A DNA stretch of 62,449 nucleotides from JBBTCJ01 sp038043285 (lineage in GTDB: Bacteria > Planctomycetota > Phycisphaerae > UBA1845): contig JBBTCJ010000001.1 in NCBI GenBank assembly GCA_038043285.1, positions 1 to 62,449 on the forward strand, given 5' to 3'. The notes beneath the pieces were generated by a model. The model was not told the origin of the DNA and searched no databases. It was given only the letters and a program-made list of their open reading frames with translations. The position numbers and the translations under genes were made by a program. Shown here one piece after another: positions 1 to 7,628 of this stretch (positions are counted from its first letter, which is position 1; each line of letters opens with the position of its first letter).

Positions 1-120
1 GCTCCATGCTGTCGCGGTTCTGATAAGAGGCGACCGGCTTTTGGACGGGCCGCTCCCTCACGGTCGCGGTACGGATCAAGAAAAGACACCGCTCCGTGGC
101 GGGCGCGGTACGGATAAGGA
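1..120. repeat. Dispersed palindromic repeat copies (family A, degenerate)
   Basis: This stretch has no gene. It holds two or three degenerate half-copies of a dispersed repeat whose core is seen best at 51-69 and which recurs near 11169, 21032, 37071 and 51282. The halves end in a short GATAA-like or GGATAA-like tail. No perfect second arm is visible here, so this looks like a decayed or truncated copy lying downstream of etfB. Confidence 0.6.
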
Positions 121-145
121 CAAGAAAAACGGGCACGCAGGCGCA

Positions 146-934
146 CTAGATCACCTTGGCTTCGTCGCGAAGGAGGCGGACCAGCGCCTGGGCCATTTCC
201 GCAGGCTCACCCTCAACGAATTTGCACTCGGGTCGCGGCGGCGGGGGGGCCAGGGAGACGAAATCGGCGCCCGCGTCGGCGGCGTCCTCGCCGGGGATAT
301 CGGTCGAGGTCACGACCTTGACGGGCTTCTTCTTGGCCTTCATCAGGTTCGGCAGCGAGGGATACCGCGGTTCGACGAGACCCTTTTCGATGGTCAGCAA
401 CGCGGGCAAGTCGCACTCGACGACCTCGTCGGCGCCTTCGATGCGTCGTCGGGCGGTGAATCGCTTGCCGTCGTCGGCTAGCTCCAACGCGGTGACGGCG
501 CCGAGGTGCGGCAGGCCGAGGAACTCGGCCAAGGCCGGTCCCACCGCGCCGGCGTCGAGGTCAATGTTGTGCTTGCCGCAAAGAACGAGGTCGAAGGCGG
601 GTTCCCTCTTGACCACCTCGGCGATGACGTAGGCGGAGAAAAGTTCGTTCTTGGATTCAAACTTCAGATCGCAGACGTGGATGCCGCTGTCGGCGCCCAT
701 GGCGAGGGCCACGCGCAGGGCCTCGGCTGCTTTGTCCGGGCCGAGGGTCAGGGCGACGATCTCGGCGACGTCGCCGCGTTTCTCGCGCAGTTGAATGGCC
801 AGTTCGACGCCGAACTCATCAAAGGGATCGGGAACGAGCTTCAGCCCGGCCTGGTCGATTCCACTGCCGTCGGGAAGCACCTTGATGACGGCGTTGGAGT
901 CGGGCACCTGCTTAACGATGGTTAGAATTCGCAC
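146..934 (-). CDS. etfB: Electron transfer flavoprotein, beta subunit
   Basis: Predicted small subunit (262 residues, normal for the family) of the soluble ETF heterodimer, which passes electrons from acyl-CoA and other flavoprotein dehydrogenases to the respiratory chain and binds AMP and part of the FAD site. The N-terminus VKQVPDSN is the family signature, and the central CGKHNIDLDAGAVGPALAE stretch and the C-terminal KAKKKP segment also fit. I chose the GTG start at 934 because it places the family N-terminus at residue 1. An upstream in-frame extension to 1048 is basic and low complexity and is not believed. The usual partner etfA would be expected next, beyond the left window edge, and is not visible. 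Confidence 0.93.
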   Translation of the reverse strand: MRILTIVKQVPDSNAVIKVLPDGSGIDQAGLKLVPDPFDEFGVELAIQLREKRGDVAEIVALTLGPDKAAEALRVALAMGADSGIHVCDLKFESKNELFSAYVIAEVVKREPAFDLVLCGKHNIDLDAGAVGPALAEFLGLPHLGAVTALELADDGKRFTARRRIEGADEVVECDLPALLTIEKGLVEPRYPSLPNLMKAKKKPVKVVTSTDIPGEDAADAGADFVSLAPPPPRPECKFVEGEPAEMAQALVRLLRDEAKVI

Positions 935-1152
935 GATCAAATACTCCGTCGAGAACCACCTTGACCGTCGCAGGCGCCCGCGTCGGCGCCCACGTCCGAG
1001 CCTTGGATCATAGCGGATGGTCCGTCGCTTGTGGACCCCGCCGGGCAATGGCTTTCACGTTGCGTGCCAGGGACACAAACTGCCGACCCAGGAACAGCGG
1101 CGTGTGATTTCCGGTCTGAAGGGTAAGGCTGGGGTGCGCGGCGGCACAGGCA

Positions 1153-1167
1153 GCCGGTCCAACCGGC
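1153..1167. terminator. Short GC hairpin downstream of the STAS/HATPase operon
   Basis: A 6-bp perfect stem (GCCGGT/ACCGGC) with a 3-nt loop lies 26 nt past the stop of the HATPase-acylphosphatase gene on the minus strand. No T tract follows, so it may only be a weak or Rho-assisted terminator. The rest of 935-1192 shows nothing recognisable. Confidence 0.3.
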
Positions 1168-1192
1168 GGAGGTCACGCGCTGAGCGACGGAT

Positions 1193-1927
1193 TCAGCCGG
1201 CGACGTGGAAATCGTGGAACTGGCCGGTGGCGGGGCTGGCGCAGGTGCAAATGTCGGCGATGCAGCCCTTCATGTCGCACTCGATCTGTTGCACGAGCTG
1301 GTCGAGGAGTTCCTCGTGTCCCTCGGCGACGAGTTCGACGCGACCATCGGGGAGGTTGCGGACGTATCCGGTGACGTTGAGGCGCGATGCAACCTGGAGA
1401 GCGTGGTTGCGAAAGCCGACGCCCTGGACCCGTCCGGTGAAGTACACGGTCCGGCGCACGGGAGAGGGGGGCACCTTTTCACTACAGGGGCGTCGGGTGG
1501 ACTGGCGGAGCATGGAGAAATAGACCTCGCGGCCTTGGTCACGGTAGCAGAGTTCGTCCATGTAGGCGCGCATGAGCATGATGCCGCGGCCATTGGGGGT
1601 GGAGAGGCGCTCAGCGGAAGTGCAGTCTGGAACTTTGTCCAGGGCAAATCCGCCGCCCTCATCCCGAACGGTGACGACGGCCTTCCGCTCGTTGACGGCG
1701 TAGCGGACGGTGACGCGTTTGGAAGGGTCGCAGCGGTTGCCGTGTCGAACGGCGTTGGTGAGCGCTTCTTCGAGGGCCAGTTTCATGGCGAAGCTGGCTT
1801 CCTCGGCGTACTGGAAATGTGCGAGTTCGTCGAGGATGCGCTGCTTGGGAAGTGCAATCTCAGCAAGCCTGCTGGGAACGACGCAGACGTTGAAGCTGGC
1901 TTCGTTGTCGGGATCGGCGTGGGTCAT
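1193..1927 (-). CDS. RsbW-like HATPase fused to acylphosphatase
   Basis: One 244-residue frame carries two domains. Residues about 10-140 are a serine-kinase-type HATPase of the RsbW/SpoIIAB anti-sigma group, with N box LEEALTNAVRHGN (N58), G1 box RDEGGGF and G2 box PNGRGIMLMRAYMDEL. Residues about 157-244 are a complete acylphosphatase with the VQGVGFR loop (catalytic R173) and YVRNLPDGRVE (catalytic N191). The ATG at 1927 begins the HATPase domain; the reading frame upstream of it is not family-like. The gene follows a STAS protein by 67 nt, the classical partner-switch order. The known kinase partner is a STAS serine; acylphosphatases hydrolyse acyl phosphates, so the role of the fusion is unknown. 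An internal GTG at 1459 could yield a free 88-residue acylphosphatase, but no ribosome binding site precedes it. Confidence 0.88.
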   Translation of the reverse strand: MTHADPDNEASFNVCVVPSRLAEIALPKQRILDELAHFQYAEEASFAMKLALEEALTNAVRHGNRCDPSKRVTVRYAVNERKAVVTVRDEGGGFALDKVPDCTSAERLSTPNGRGIMLMRAYMDELCYRDQGREVYFSMLRQSTRRPCSEKVPPSPVRRTVYFTGRVQGVGFRNHALQVASRLNVTGYVRNLPDGRVELVAEGHEELLDQLVQQIECDMKGCIADICTCASPATGQFHDFHVAG

Positions 1928-1994
1928 GGCTGGAGCGGCGGCGATTGGTCGTCTTCCATTCCGCACGAACGCCGTCGCGGGCAGATATTCCCGC

Positions 1995-2351
1995 TTAGAA
2001 GGACTCCATCGCTTCCTCGGTAGTCGCACAGATCTTGAAGAGCTTGTTCAAGCGCGTGATCTTGAAGACCTCGTAGATCGGCGGTGAGATGTCGGCCAGG
2101 CGCAGTTCGCCTTTGGCCTGCTCCACCTGCCTGTTCAGCGTAATGAGCATTCCCAGTGCCGCGCTGGACAGGTGCTCCACGTTTTTGAAGCTGAGGAGGA
2201 GCTTCGCCTTGCCGCCCAGGGCGACGAGTTTGGCCAACTCCTCGCCGATTTCGGAGATCGACAGCTCTTCGAGGATTTTCCGTTCGGCGAACTCGACGAC
2301 CTGAACGCCGCTGGTGTATTTGACGCTGACGTGTGACTGCCGATTGGCCAT
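1995..2351 (-). CDS. STAS-domain anti-sigma factor antagonist (RsbV-like)
   Basis: A 118-residue single STAS domain. The segment FKNVEHLSSAALGMLITL matches the family position that carries the phosphorylated serine (S62 or S63 here; most homologues read D-S-S/T-G). In partner switching, the unphosphorylated antagonist binds the HATPase kinase and frees its target. The gene begins at ATG 2351, preceded by a GGAGC-type site; longer in-frame extensions are serine-rich and not conserved in type. It is the first gene of a two-gene unit with the HATPase-acylphosphatase, under a sigma70-like promoter at 2403-2430. The conserved acidic residue before the phosphoserine is replaced here (L-S-S), so phosphorylation should be tested, not assumed. 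Confidence 0.85.
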   Translation of the reverse strand: MANRQSHVSVKYTSGVQVVEFAERKILEELSISEIGEELAKLVALGGKAKLLLSFKNVEHLSSAALGMLITLNRQVEQAKGELRLADISPPIYEVFKITRLNKLFKICATTEEAMESF

Positions 2352-2402
2352 GCTCCCGCGGCTCCTGTTGGCTGAGCTTGAATTCAAGATTCCAAACCCT
2401 AC

Positions 2403-2430
2403 AGTCTAGGGGCGCGGGTTGGAAAGTCAA
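2403..2430 (-). promoter_or_regulatory. Sigma70-type promoter for the STAS/HATPase operon
   Basis: On the minus strand a TTGACT -35 box (2425-2430) and a TAGACT -10 box (2403-2408) are separated by 16 nt, about 50 nt before the STAS start codon. The same TTGACT-16 nt arrangement occurs before the exported-protein gene at 21563. Confidence 0.5.
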
Positions 2431-2693
2431 CCGCGGCGGCTGCCTGTTTCGCGGGGTGAATGACATGCTCGCTGGACGATTGCGAACCGGGAATTGGGCG
2501 ATCCCCGTGTGGCGGACACGCGCGGGCCGCGGCACGCGGGGTTGGGTCCAGGGCCGTTGACCTGGAGGCACAATTCTGCCGATGGATCGGCGGGTTGGGT
2601 GCGCGGATCGGGGCGAGATCGAAGCGCGGTAGAATGGCGGCAGGCGGGCGTTCGCGCGGCGGCCGGGTGGAGGCTTGGTAAGAAGGGGACTTG
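2431..2693. other. Divergent intergenic region
   Basis: With the promoter above, this completes a 342-nt divergent spacer between the STAS gene and the phospholipase-like gene. Apart from a purine-rich ribosome binding site (AAGAAGGGG) just before 2694, I see no RNA, repeat or small gene in it. Confidence 0.4.
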
Positions 2694-3722
2694 ATGATTC
2701 ATCGTGGGGAACTTCGTCAGGGGTGGATCATCGCGGGGGCGATGGGTGTGGTGCTTGCGGCGTCGGCGGACGCCTTCGCGTGGGGACCGGCGACGCACGT
2801 TTCGATCGCTGGGACGGTTCTGGACCAGTTGTCGATTCTGCCGGCGGCGATCGCGGTGCTGCTGGCGCGTCACCGGTTTTCGTTTCTTTACGGGAACATA
2901 GCGGCGGACATCGTGTTTGCGAAGCGTTGGAGCCGGGTCAAACAGTTCTGCCACCATTGGTCGACGGCGTTCGGGCTTCTCGACTCGGCGGAGGATGAAC
3001 CGGCGCAGGCGTTCGCGTACGGCTATCTGTCGCACCTTGCGGCGGATACGGTGGCCCATGGAAAGTTCGTTCCTCGTCAGGTGATGCTCTGCGATTGCGG
3101 GGTGAACTTTGGGCACTTCTACTGGGAGCTTCGCGCGGACTCCGAGGAGACGGAGGGCACGTGGTCGACGGTGCGTGAGGTGATCGACGTGGACCATGAC
3201 CGACACCACGCGAGCCTTTCGGGGCACATTCGGGACACCTTCCTTTCGTATGAGCTGAACCGCCTGATTTTCGAGCAGACCAACGCGCTGGCGGCGCGAC
3301 CGGGGTTTCGGCGGACGGTGTCGACGTGGAGCCGGTTTTCGCGGTTTCCGTTGGCGGCGGAGGTGATGGAGGGGTACCGCGGGGAATGCGTCGATCGGGT
3401 GCAGTCGCTGCTGGCGCGAGGGCGTCTCAGCCCGGTGATCCGGGAGGATCCGAACGGAACGTCGGTGTTGATGCAGGTCGGCATTCGTCGGCGCGAGCTG
3501 CGGGAGATGCACTTGGGGGGGGTGTCCAGGGAATGGCGTCGGCGCGAGGCGACGTTGGCCGGGGATCCTGGGCGCGCGACGCGCGTCGCGTCGCCGGGAG
3601 ATGTGTCGGACACGGGAATGGAACTCGATCCCCCCGTGGGGACTGAGAATGCGCCGCGGTTGCGGGGCGACGTCCAGACCTCTAAAATGAATGAGCCGGG
3701 CCAGTCGGGCGCGGGCGTCTGA
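2694..3722 (+). CDS. Secreted zinc-dependent phospholipase C-like protein
   Basis: A 342-residue protein that starts with a signal peptide (hydrophobic stretch at about residues 12-28, ending ADAFA) followed directly by WGPATH, the typical mature N-terminus of the zinc-dependent phospholipase C/S1-P1 nuclease fold, whose N-terminal Trp and following His bind zinc. Further metal-site motifs are HLAADTVAH and NFGHFYWE. The C-terminal 90 residues are basic and low in recognisable structure. ATG 2694 is preferred over the TTG just before it, because it sits 5 nt after AAGAAGGGG. Such proteins often act on phospholipids outside the cytoplasm; the substrate here is unknown. It ends 26 nt before metK, so the two may be co-transcribed. 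Confidence 0.78.
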   Translation: MIHRGELRQGWIIAGAMGVVLAASADAFAWGPATHVSIAGTVLDQLSILPAAIAVLLARHRFSFLYGNIAADIVFAKRWSRVKQFCHHWSTAFGLLDSAEDEPAQAFAYGYLSHLAADTVAHGKFVPRQVMLCDCGVNFGHFYWELRADSEETEGTWSTVREVIDVDHDRHHASLSGHIRDTFLSYELNRLIFEQTNALAARPGFRRTVSTWSRFSRFPLAAEVMEGYRGECVDRVQSLLARGRLSPVIREDPNGTSVLMQVGIRRRELREMHLGGVSREWRRREATLAGDPGRATRVASPGDVSDTGMELDPPVGTENAPRLRGDVQTSKMNEPGQSGAGV

Positions 3723-3748
3723 TTACCGTATCTTGGGGAGCTCGAATC

Positions 3749-4990
3749 GTGTTGAAAGCGGATTTGGCTGGAACAACTCTGTTTACGTCCGAGTCCGTCT
3801 CGATGGGCCATCCGGACAAGGTAGCGGACCAGATTTCCGACGCGATTCTCGACAGCCTGATCGGTCCGGATCCGCAGGCCAGGGTGGCGGTGGAGACGCT
3901 GGTGACGACGGGTTTGGTTGTGGTGGCCGGGGAAGTGACGGTTCACAACGCCAAGGCCAACGACGCGCTGGGACGGGCCGAGGACACGGTTCGCAAGACG
4001 ATCGAACGGATCGGTTATGACGATGCGGCGGGCGGATTTGATCACCGAAGCTGCGCGGTTCTCCGTGCGATTCACGCCCAATCGCCGGACATCAGCCGCG
4101 GCGTTACCGTCGGCGAGGGGGACCATGCGGAGCAAGGGGCGGGCGATCAAGGGTTGATGTTCGGGTTTGCGTGCGACGAGACGGATTCGCTGATGCCGCT
4201 CCCGATCCAACTGGCGCATCGACTGGTGGAGCGGCTGGCGGAGCTGCGCGAAGCGGGACGAGTGGAGTGGTTGAGGCCGGACGCGAAATCGCAGGTCACG
4301 GTGTCCTACAAGGACGGCGTGCCGGTCGGGTTGCATACGGTGGTGGTTTCGACGCAACACACCCTCGAAGTGATTGATCGGCGGACGGAGGAGATGTCCG
4401 CGGAGGCCAAGGAATGGATTGTGCGCGAGGTCATCGAGCCGGTGGTGGAGCGGGAGTGTCCGGGATTCTGGTCAGATGCGGTGGTGCGGCACATCAACCC
4501 GACGGGACGGTTTGTGGTCGGCGGCCCGCACGGCGACAGCGGTTTGACGGGGCGGAAGATCATCGTCGATACGTACGGCGGTCGCGGGCGGCACGGCGGG
4601 GGTGCGTTTTCGGGCAAGGATCCGTCGAAGGTGGATCGCTCGGCGGCGTACATGGCTCGGTACATCGCGAAGAACATCGTGGCCGCGGGGCTGGCACGGG
4701 AGTGCGAAGTGCAGTTGGCCTACGCGATCGGGGTTGCGGATCCGGTCAGCGTTCACGTGAATACGTTCGGTTCCGGGGAGGTCGGCGACGAACGGCTGGC
4801 GCGCACGGTATGGGAAGTTTTCCCGCTGAAGCCGGCGCGGATCATCGAGTCGCTGAACCTTCGGCGTCCGATTTATTTTGAAACCGCGCGGCACGGGCAT
4901 TTCGGCCGCACGGGCGAGGGGTTCACCTGGGAAAAGACGGATCGTGTCGCCGATCTTCGTGCGGCGGCCGGGGTGTTGCAGGCGGTGTAG
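3749..4990 (+). CDS. metK: S-adenosylmethionine synthase
   Basis: Makes S-adenosylmethionine from ATP and methionine in the cytoplasm, releasing phosphate and pyrophosphate. Signatures are GHPDK near the N-terminus, the hexapeptide GAGDQG, and the glycine-rich loop GGGAFSGKDPSKVDRS that binds the triphosphate. The length of 413 residues is slightly above the usual 385-400. The GTG at 3749 is used because GGGGAG lies 8 nt upstream and the family N-terminus (FTSESVSMGHPDK) follows at once. The gap to the upstream gene is only 26 nt, so there is no room for a SAM riboswitch. Confidence 0.97.
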   Translation: MLKADLAGTTLFTSESVSMGHPDKVADQISDAILDSLIGPDPQARVAVETLVTTGLVVVAGEVTVHNAKANDALGRAEDTVRKTIERIGYDDAAGGFDHRSCAVLRAIHAQSPDISRGVTVGEGDHAEQGAGDQGLMFGFACDETDSLMPLPIQLAHRLVERLAELREAGRVEWLRPDAKSQVTVSYKDGVPVGLHTVVVSTQHTLEVIDRRTEEMSAEAKEWIVREVIEPVVERECPGFWSDAVVRHINPTGRFVVGGPHGDSGLTGRKIIVDTYGGRGRHGGGAFSGKDPSKVDRSAAYMARYIAKNIVAAGLARECEVQLAYAIGVADPVSVHVNTFGSGEVGDERLARTVWEVFPLKPARIIESLNLRRPIYFETARHGHFGRTGEGFTWEKTDRVADLRAAAGVLQAV

Positions 4991-5321
4991 CCGGGCTTGA
5001 GGTCCGCATCGGCGGGCAGGTTGATTTCCGAGCGTCCTGGTTAGCGGGCCGGGGCGCGGCTGACGGCGCGGGGCGTCGTTGGGCGCCGGGTCCGATCATC
5101 TCGTCTCAGCAATCGTCGATTCAAGTGTCGGACAAGCGAGTCCCGGATTTCGCCTGACCGATGGGGTTGGACGGCTTGGCGTCTACCCGGACGTTGCGGC
5201 GCGGTTATTCCATTTCGTTGCGCCTTTGCATTTTCGCATGTCGAGTCGGTGAATCGCATATTCGATATGGATGACGCGTGGTTGAGACGTCGAGGCTCGC
5301 TGCTTGTGGAGGCGGGGACGC
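4991..5321. other. Intergenic region upstream of the histidine kinase operon
   Basis: This 331-nt spacer carries no convincing gene. It is very GC-rich in its first half and more mixed near 5200-5280, where a promoter for the kinase operon would be expected; no clear -35/-10 pair stands out. The only conspicuous signal is GGAGG at 5308-5312, taken as the kinase ribosome binding site. Confidence 0.4.
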
Positions 5322-7253
5322 TTGAAATCTTTCCTTTTGACCGTACGCCGGTTTCTGACCGCCGAGGAGGTTCCGCGGTGGTTTGGACTATCGGTGGTGC
5401 TGATCTATCTGGTCGGCCTGGGGACCGTTGCGCGCGTGGGCATTTCGTTGGCGCGCCGGGATGCGCAAAGTCAGTTCGTGCGCAGCAGCGACTATGCCGC
5501 GTCGTTGCTGGCGGCGCATCTCGGCGGGTTGGAGTTGGATCCGTCAGACCCCGCATCGTTGGCAGCCTGTCGAAAGATGCTTCGGGAATTCGCGACGGCG
5601 ACGTCGGCACGCGCGGCGCGGGTGGTGCACGTCGGACGCGTCATCGCTTCGTCCGAGGTTTCGGACGTCGGAGCTTCGTCGTCCCTCGCGCCGTCGGCGG
5701 CGGATCGCGGGGGGCAGGTGGTGGAGACGTGGATCGCGGGGCCGCAGGAGACGCAAGATCGGCTGGTTCAGGTTCGTCTGAGCGACGGAGTCCGCCTTGC
5801 CGGCGCCCATCTGGAAGTAGTGCTTCCGGCGGAGCCGGCGGACGCCAGTCGATTGGCGGGTCAGGCGGGGACGCTGGCGGTGGTTCTGGCGGTGCTGGGG
5901 GCGTTGGGGGTGGTGTACCGTTGTCTGCGGGAGCAGCTTCGGGGGGTGTGGCGCATTCGGGACCGGCTGGAGTCGCGCAGCGCGAAGATCGAGGAAGATC
6001 TTTCATCGCTGCGGATCGGCGACGCACTGGACTCGGTGACCTCCAGTTGGAATGAGCTGGTGGATTTGGCGGAGCGCCTTCTGGCGACGGTGCAACGTGC
6101 GGAGGCGAACGAGGAGCTGTCGAAGGCCCTCGACCGGGCGGGCGGCGGAGCGCTGGCGGAGGCGTTGGACGCGTTTCCAGACGGCCTCATGCACATCACG
6201 TCGGACGATCGCGTGAGCTACGCCAACGCGGCGGCGCTGAGGCTGCTGGGGTTGGACGCCAACCGATTGAAGAGCACGCGGCTGTCGGATGCGAAGTCTT
6301 CGGGCGTGGGGCAGAAGATTCTGCAATTGCTGTGTGCGGCGCGCCATCCGGCGGGGTACTTTGAATCCCGGGCCGAGGTTCTGGATGCGGGGGTTGGATC
6401 GGCGTCCGATTCGTCGGACCGCGGCGCCTATCGCATTCAAGTGATTCCGTTGCAGGATGCGGCGCACGAAGGGGAGTGCGTGGTTGCGCTTCGCGACGTC
6501 AGTCAGCAGATGCGCACGGACAAGGCCCGCGAGGACTTCGTGGCCCAGGTCACACATGAACTGCGCACGCCGTTGACGAACATTCGCGCGTATACGGAAA
6601 CGCTGGCGAGCGGAGCATTCGATGATCCGAAGGTGACGAGCGAGTGCTACAACGTGATCACCAAAGAGACGCGTCGCCTTTCGCGGCTGATCGAGGACAT
6701 TCTGAGCGTCTCCCAGTTGGAGGTCGGATCGATCGAGCTTCAGGTCGACAACGTGGACCTGCGTGCCCTGCTGAGCGAGGGCGTTCGTGACGTCCGGGGA
6801 CTGGCGGAGGAGAAGAACATTGATCTGCGGCTGGCGTTGCCGTCCAAGTTGGAGCCGATTCGCGGCGACCGCGACAAACTGGCCGTGGTGGTCAACAACA
6901 TCCTCGGCAACGCCATCAAATACACACCGAGTGGAGGCACTGTTCAGGTCGGCGGTCAGGTCAGTCGCGAGGAGGTGGTGCTGACTTTCAAAGACAACGG
7001 AGCGGGGATTGATCCGTCGGAACACGCCCTGGTTTTTGAGAAGTTTCAGCGGGGCAGCAATCCCGAGGTGCAGGCGGAGCCGGGGACGGGCATCGGACTG
7101 TACACGGCGCGGGAGATTGTTCGGCGGCACGGAGGCGAGGTGAGCGTGATCAGCGCGCGGAACCAGGGTTCGACGTTCCTGGTTCGTCTTCCGCAGGCGG
7201 CGAATCGAGTGACCGAGCACGTGGTGGGCAAGGAGGCAGCGGCGCATGGCTAG
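5322..7253 (+). CDS. Membrane sensor histidine kinase (PAS, HisKA, HATPase)
   Basis: A 643-residue kinase. A transmembrane helix at about 21-41 and a second at about 183-202 bracket a periplasmic sensor of about 140 residues with no recognisable fold; a HAMP-like linker follows. A PAS domain at about 283-400 (DGLMHITSDDRVSYANAAA) precedes HisKA with H-box VTHELRTPL near residue 406, then HATPase motifs NILGNAIKYTP, DNGAGID and GTGIGLYTARE. It would autophosphorylate on the H-box histidine and pass phosphate to the response regulator whose start overlaps its end by 8 nt. I prefer the TTG at 5322 because GGAGG lies 9 nt upstream; a TTG at 5304 would add six residues. Confidence 0.93.
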   Translation: MKSFLLTVRRFLTAEEVPRWFGLSVVLIYLVGLGTVARVGISLARRDAQSQFVRSSDYAASLLAAHLGGLELDPSDPASLAACRKMLREFATATSARAARVVHVGRVIASSEVSDVGASSSLAPSAADRGGQVVETWIAGPQETQDRLVQVRLSDGVRLAGAHLEVVLPAEPADASRLAGQAGTLAVVLAVLGALGVVYRCLREQLRGVWRIRDRLESRSAKIEEDLSSLRIGDALDSVTSSWNELVDLAERLLATVQRAEANEELSKALDRAGGGALAEALDAFPDGLMHITSDDRVSYANAAALRLLGLDANRLKSTRLSDAKSSGVGQKILQLLCAARHPAGYFESRAEVLDAGVGSASDSSDRGAYRIQVIPLQDAAHEGECVVALRDVSQQMRTDKAREDFVAQVTHELRTPLTNIRAYTETLASGAFDDPKVTSECYNVITKETRRLSRLIEDILSVSQLEVGSIELQVDNVDLRALLSEGVRDVRGLAEEKNIDLRLALPSKLEPIRGDRDKLAVVVNNILGNAIKYTPSGGTVQVGGQVSREEVVLTFKDNGAGIDPSEHALVFEKFQRGSNPEVQAEPGTGIGLYTAREIVRRHGGEVSVISARNQGSTFLVRLPQAANRVTEHVVGKEAAAHG

Positions 7254-7617
7254 CATTCTTATTGTCGATGATGACGCGCACATCGCCCGGGTGCTGTCGA
7301 TCTGGCTGCAGCGGAACGGGCATCATGCGCGGATCGCCCGGTCGGGGGATGAGGCGATGGAGGTGCTGGAGAATGAGACGGTGGACCTGGTGATCTCGGA
7401 CTTGAACATGCCGCGGATGGACGGACTGGAACTTGCCCGGGCGATCCGGGAGCGGCGCGGCAGCGAGCTTCCGGTGATCATCCTGACGGCGCGGTGCGAT
7501 CAGGCGGCGTTGGCGGAGAAGTTTCGGGGGCTTTCGGCGTCGCTGTTCGCCAAGCCCTTCCTTCCGTCGCAGTTGGTTCTGGAAATCGAACGGCGGCTGG
7601 GCGCCGAAGCCCGGTAG
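7246..7617 (+). CDS. Single-domain response regulator (REC only)
   Basis: A 123-residue CheY-like receiver without output domain. The acidic pocket is D8-D9-D10, the phosphoacceptor is D52 (VISDLNMPRMDG), and the conserved threonine (LTA) and lysine (FAKPF) are present. It overlaps the histidine kinase by 8 nt and is followed 11 nt later by the HD-GYP protein. Translational coupling suggests that it is the kinase's receiver and acts by protein contact, perhaps on the HD-GYP protein or the adjacent pilus ATPase; that target is an inference. Confidence 0.94.
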   Translation: MASILIVDDDAHIARVLSIWLQRNGHHARIARSGDEAMEVLENETVDLVISDLNMPRMDGLELARAIRERRGSELPVIILTARCDQAALAEKFRGLSASLFAKPFLPSQLVLEIERRLGAEAR

Positions 7618-7628
7618 AGCCTTCACCC

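Noticed and set aside
1193..1459. A separate acylphosphatase gene starting at GTG 1459
   Set aside because: The frame is continuous with the HATPase domain and no ribosome binding site precedes the GTG, so a fusion is more likely; kept as a caveat.
3723..3748. A SAM riboswitch before metK
   Set aside because: The gap is only 26 nt and the upstream gene runs up to it, so there is no room for the aptamer.
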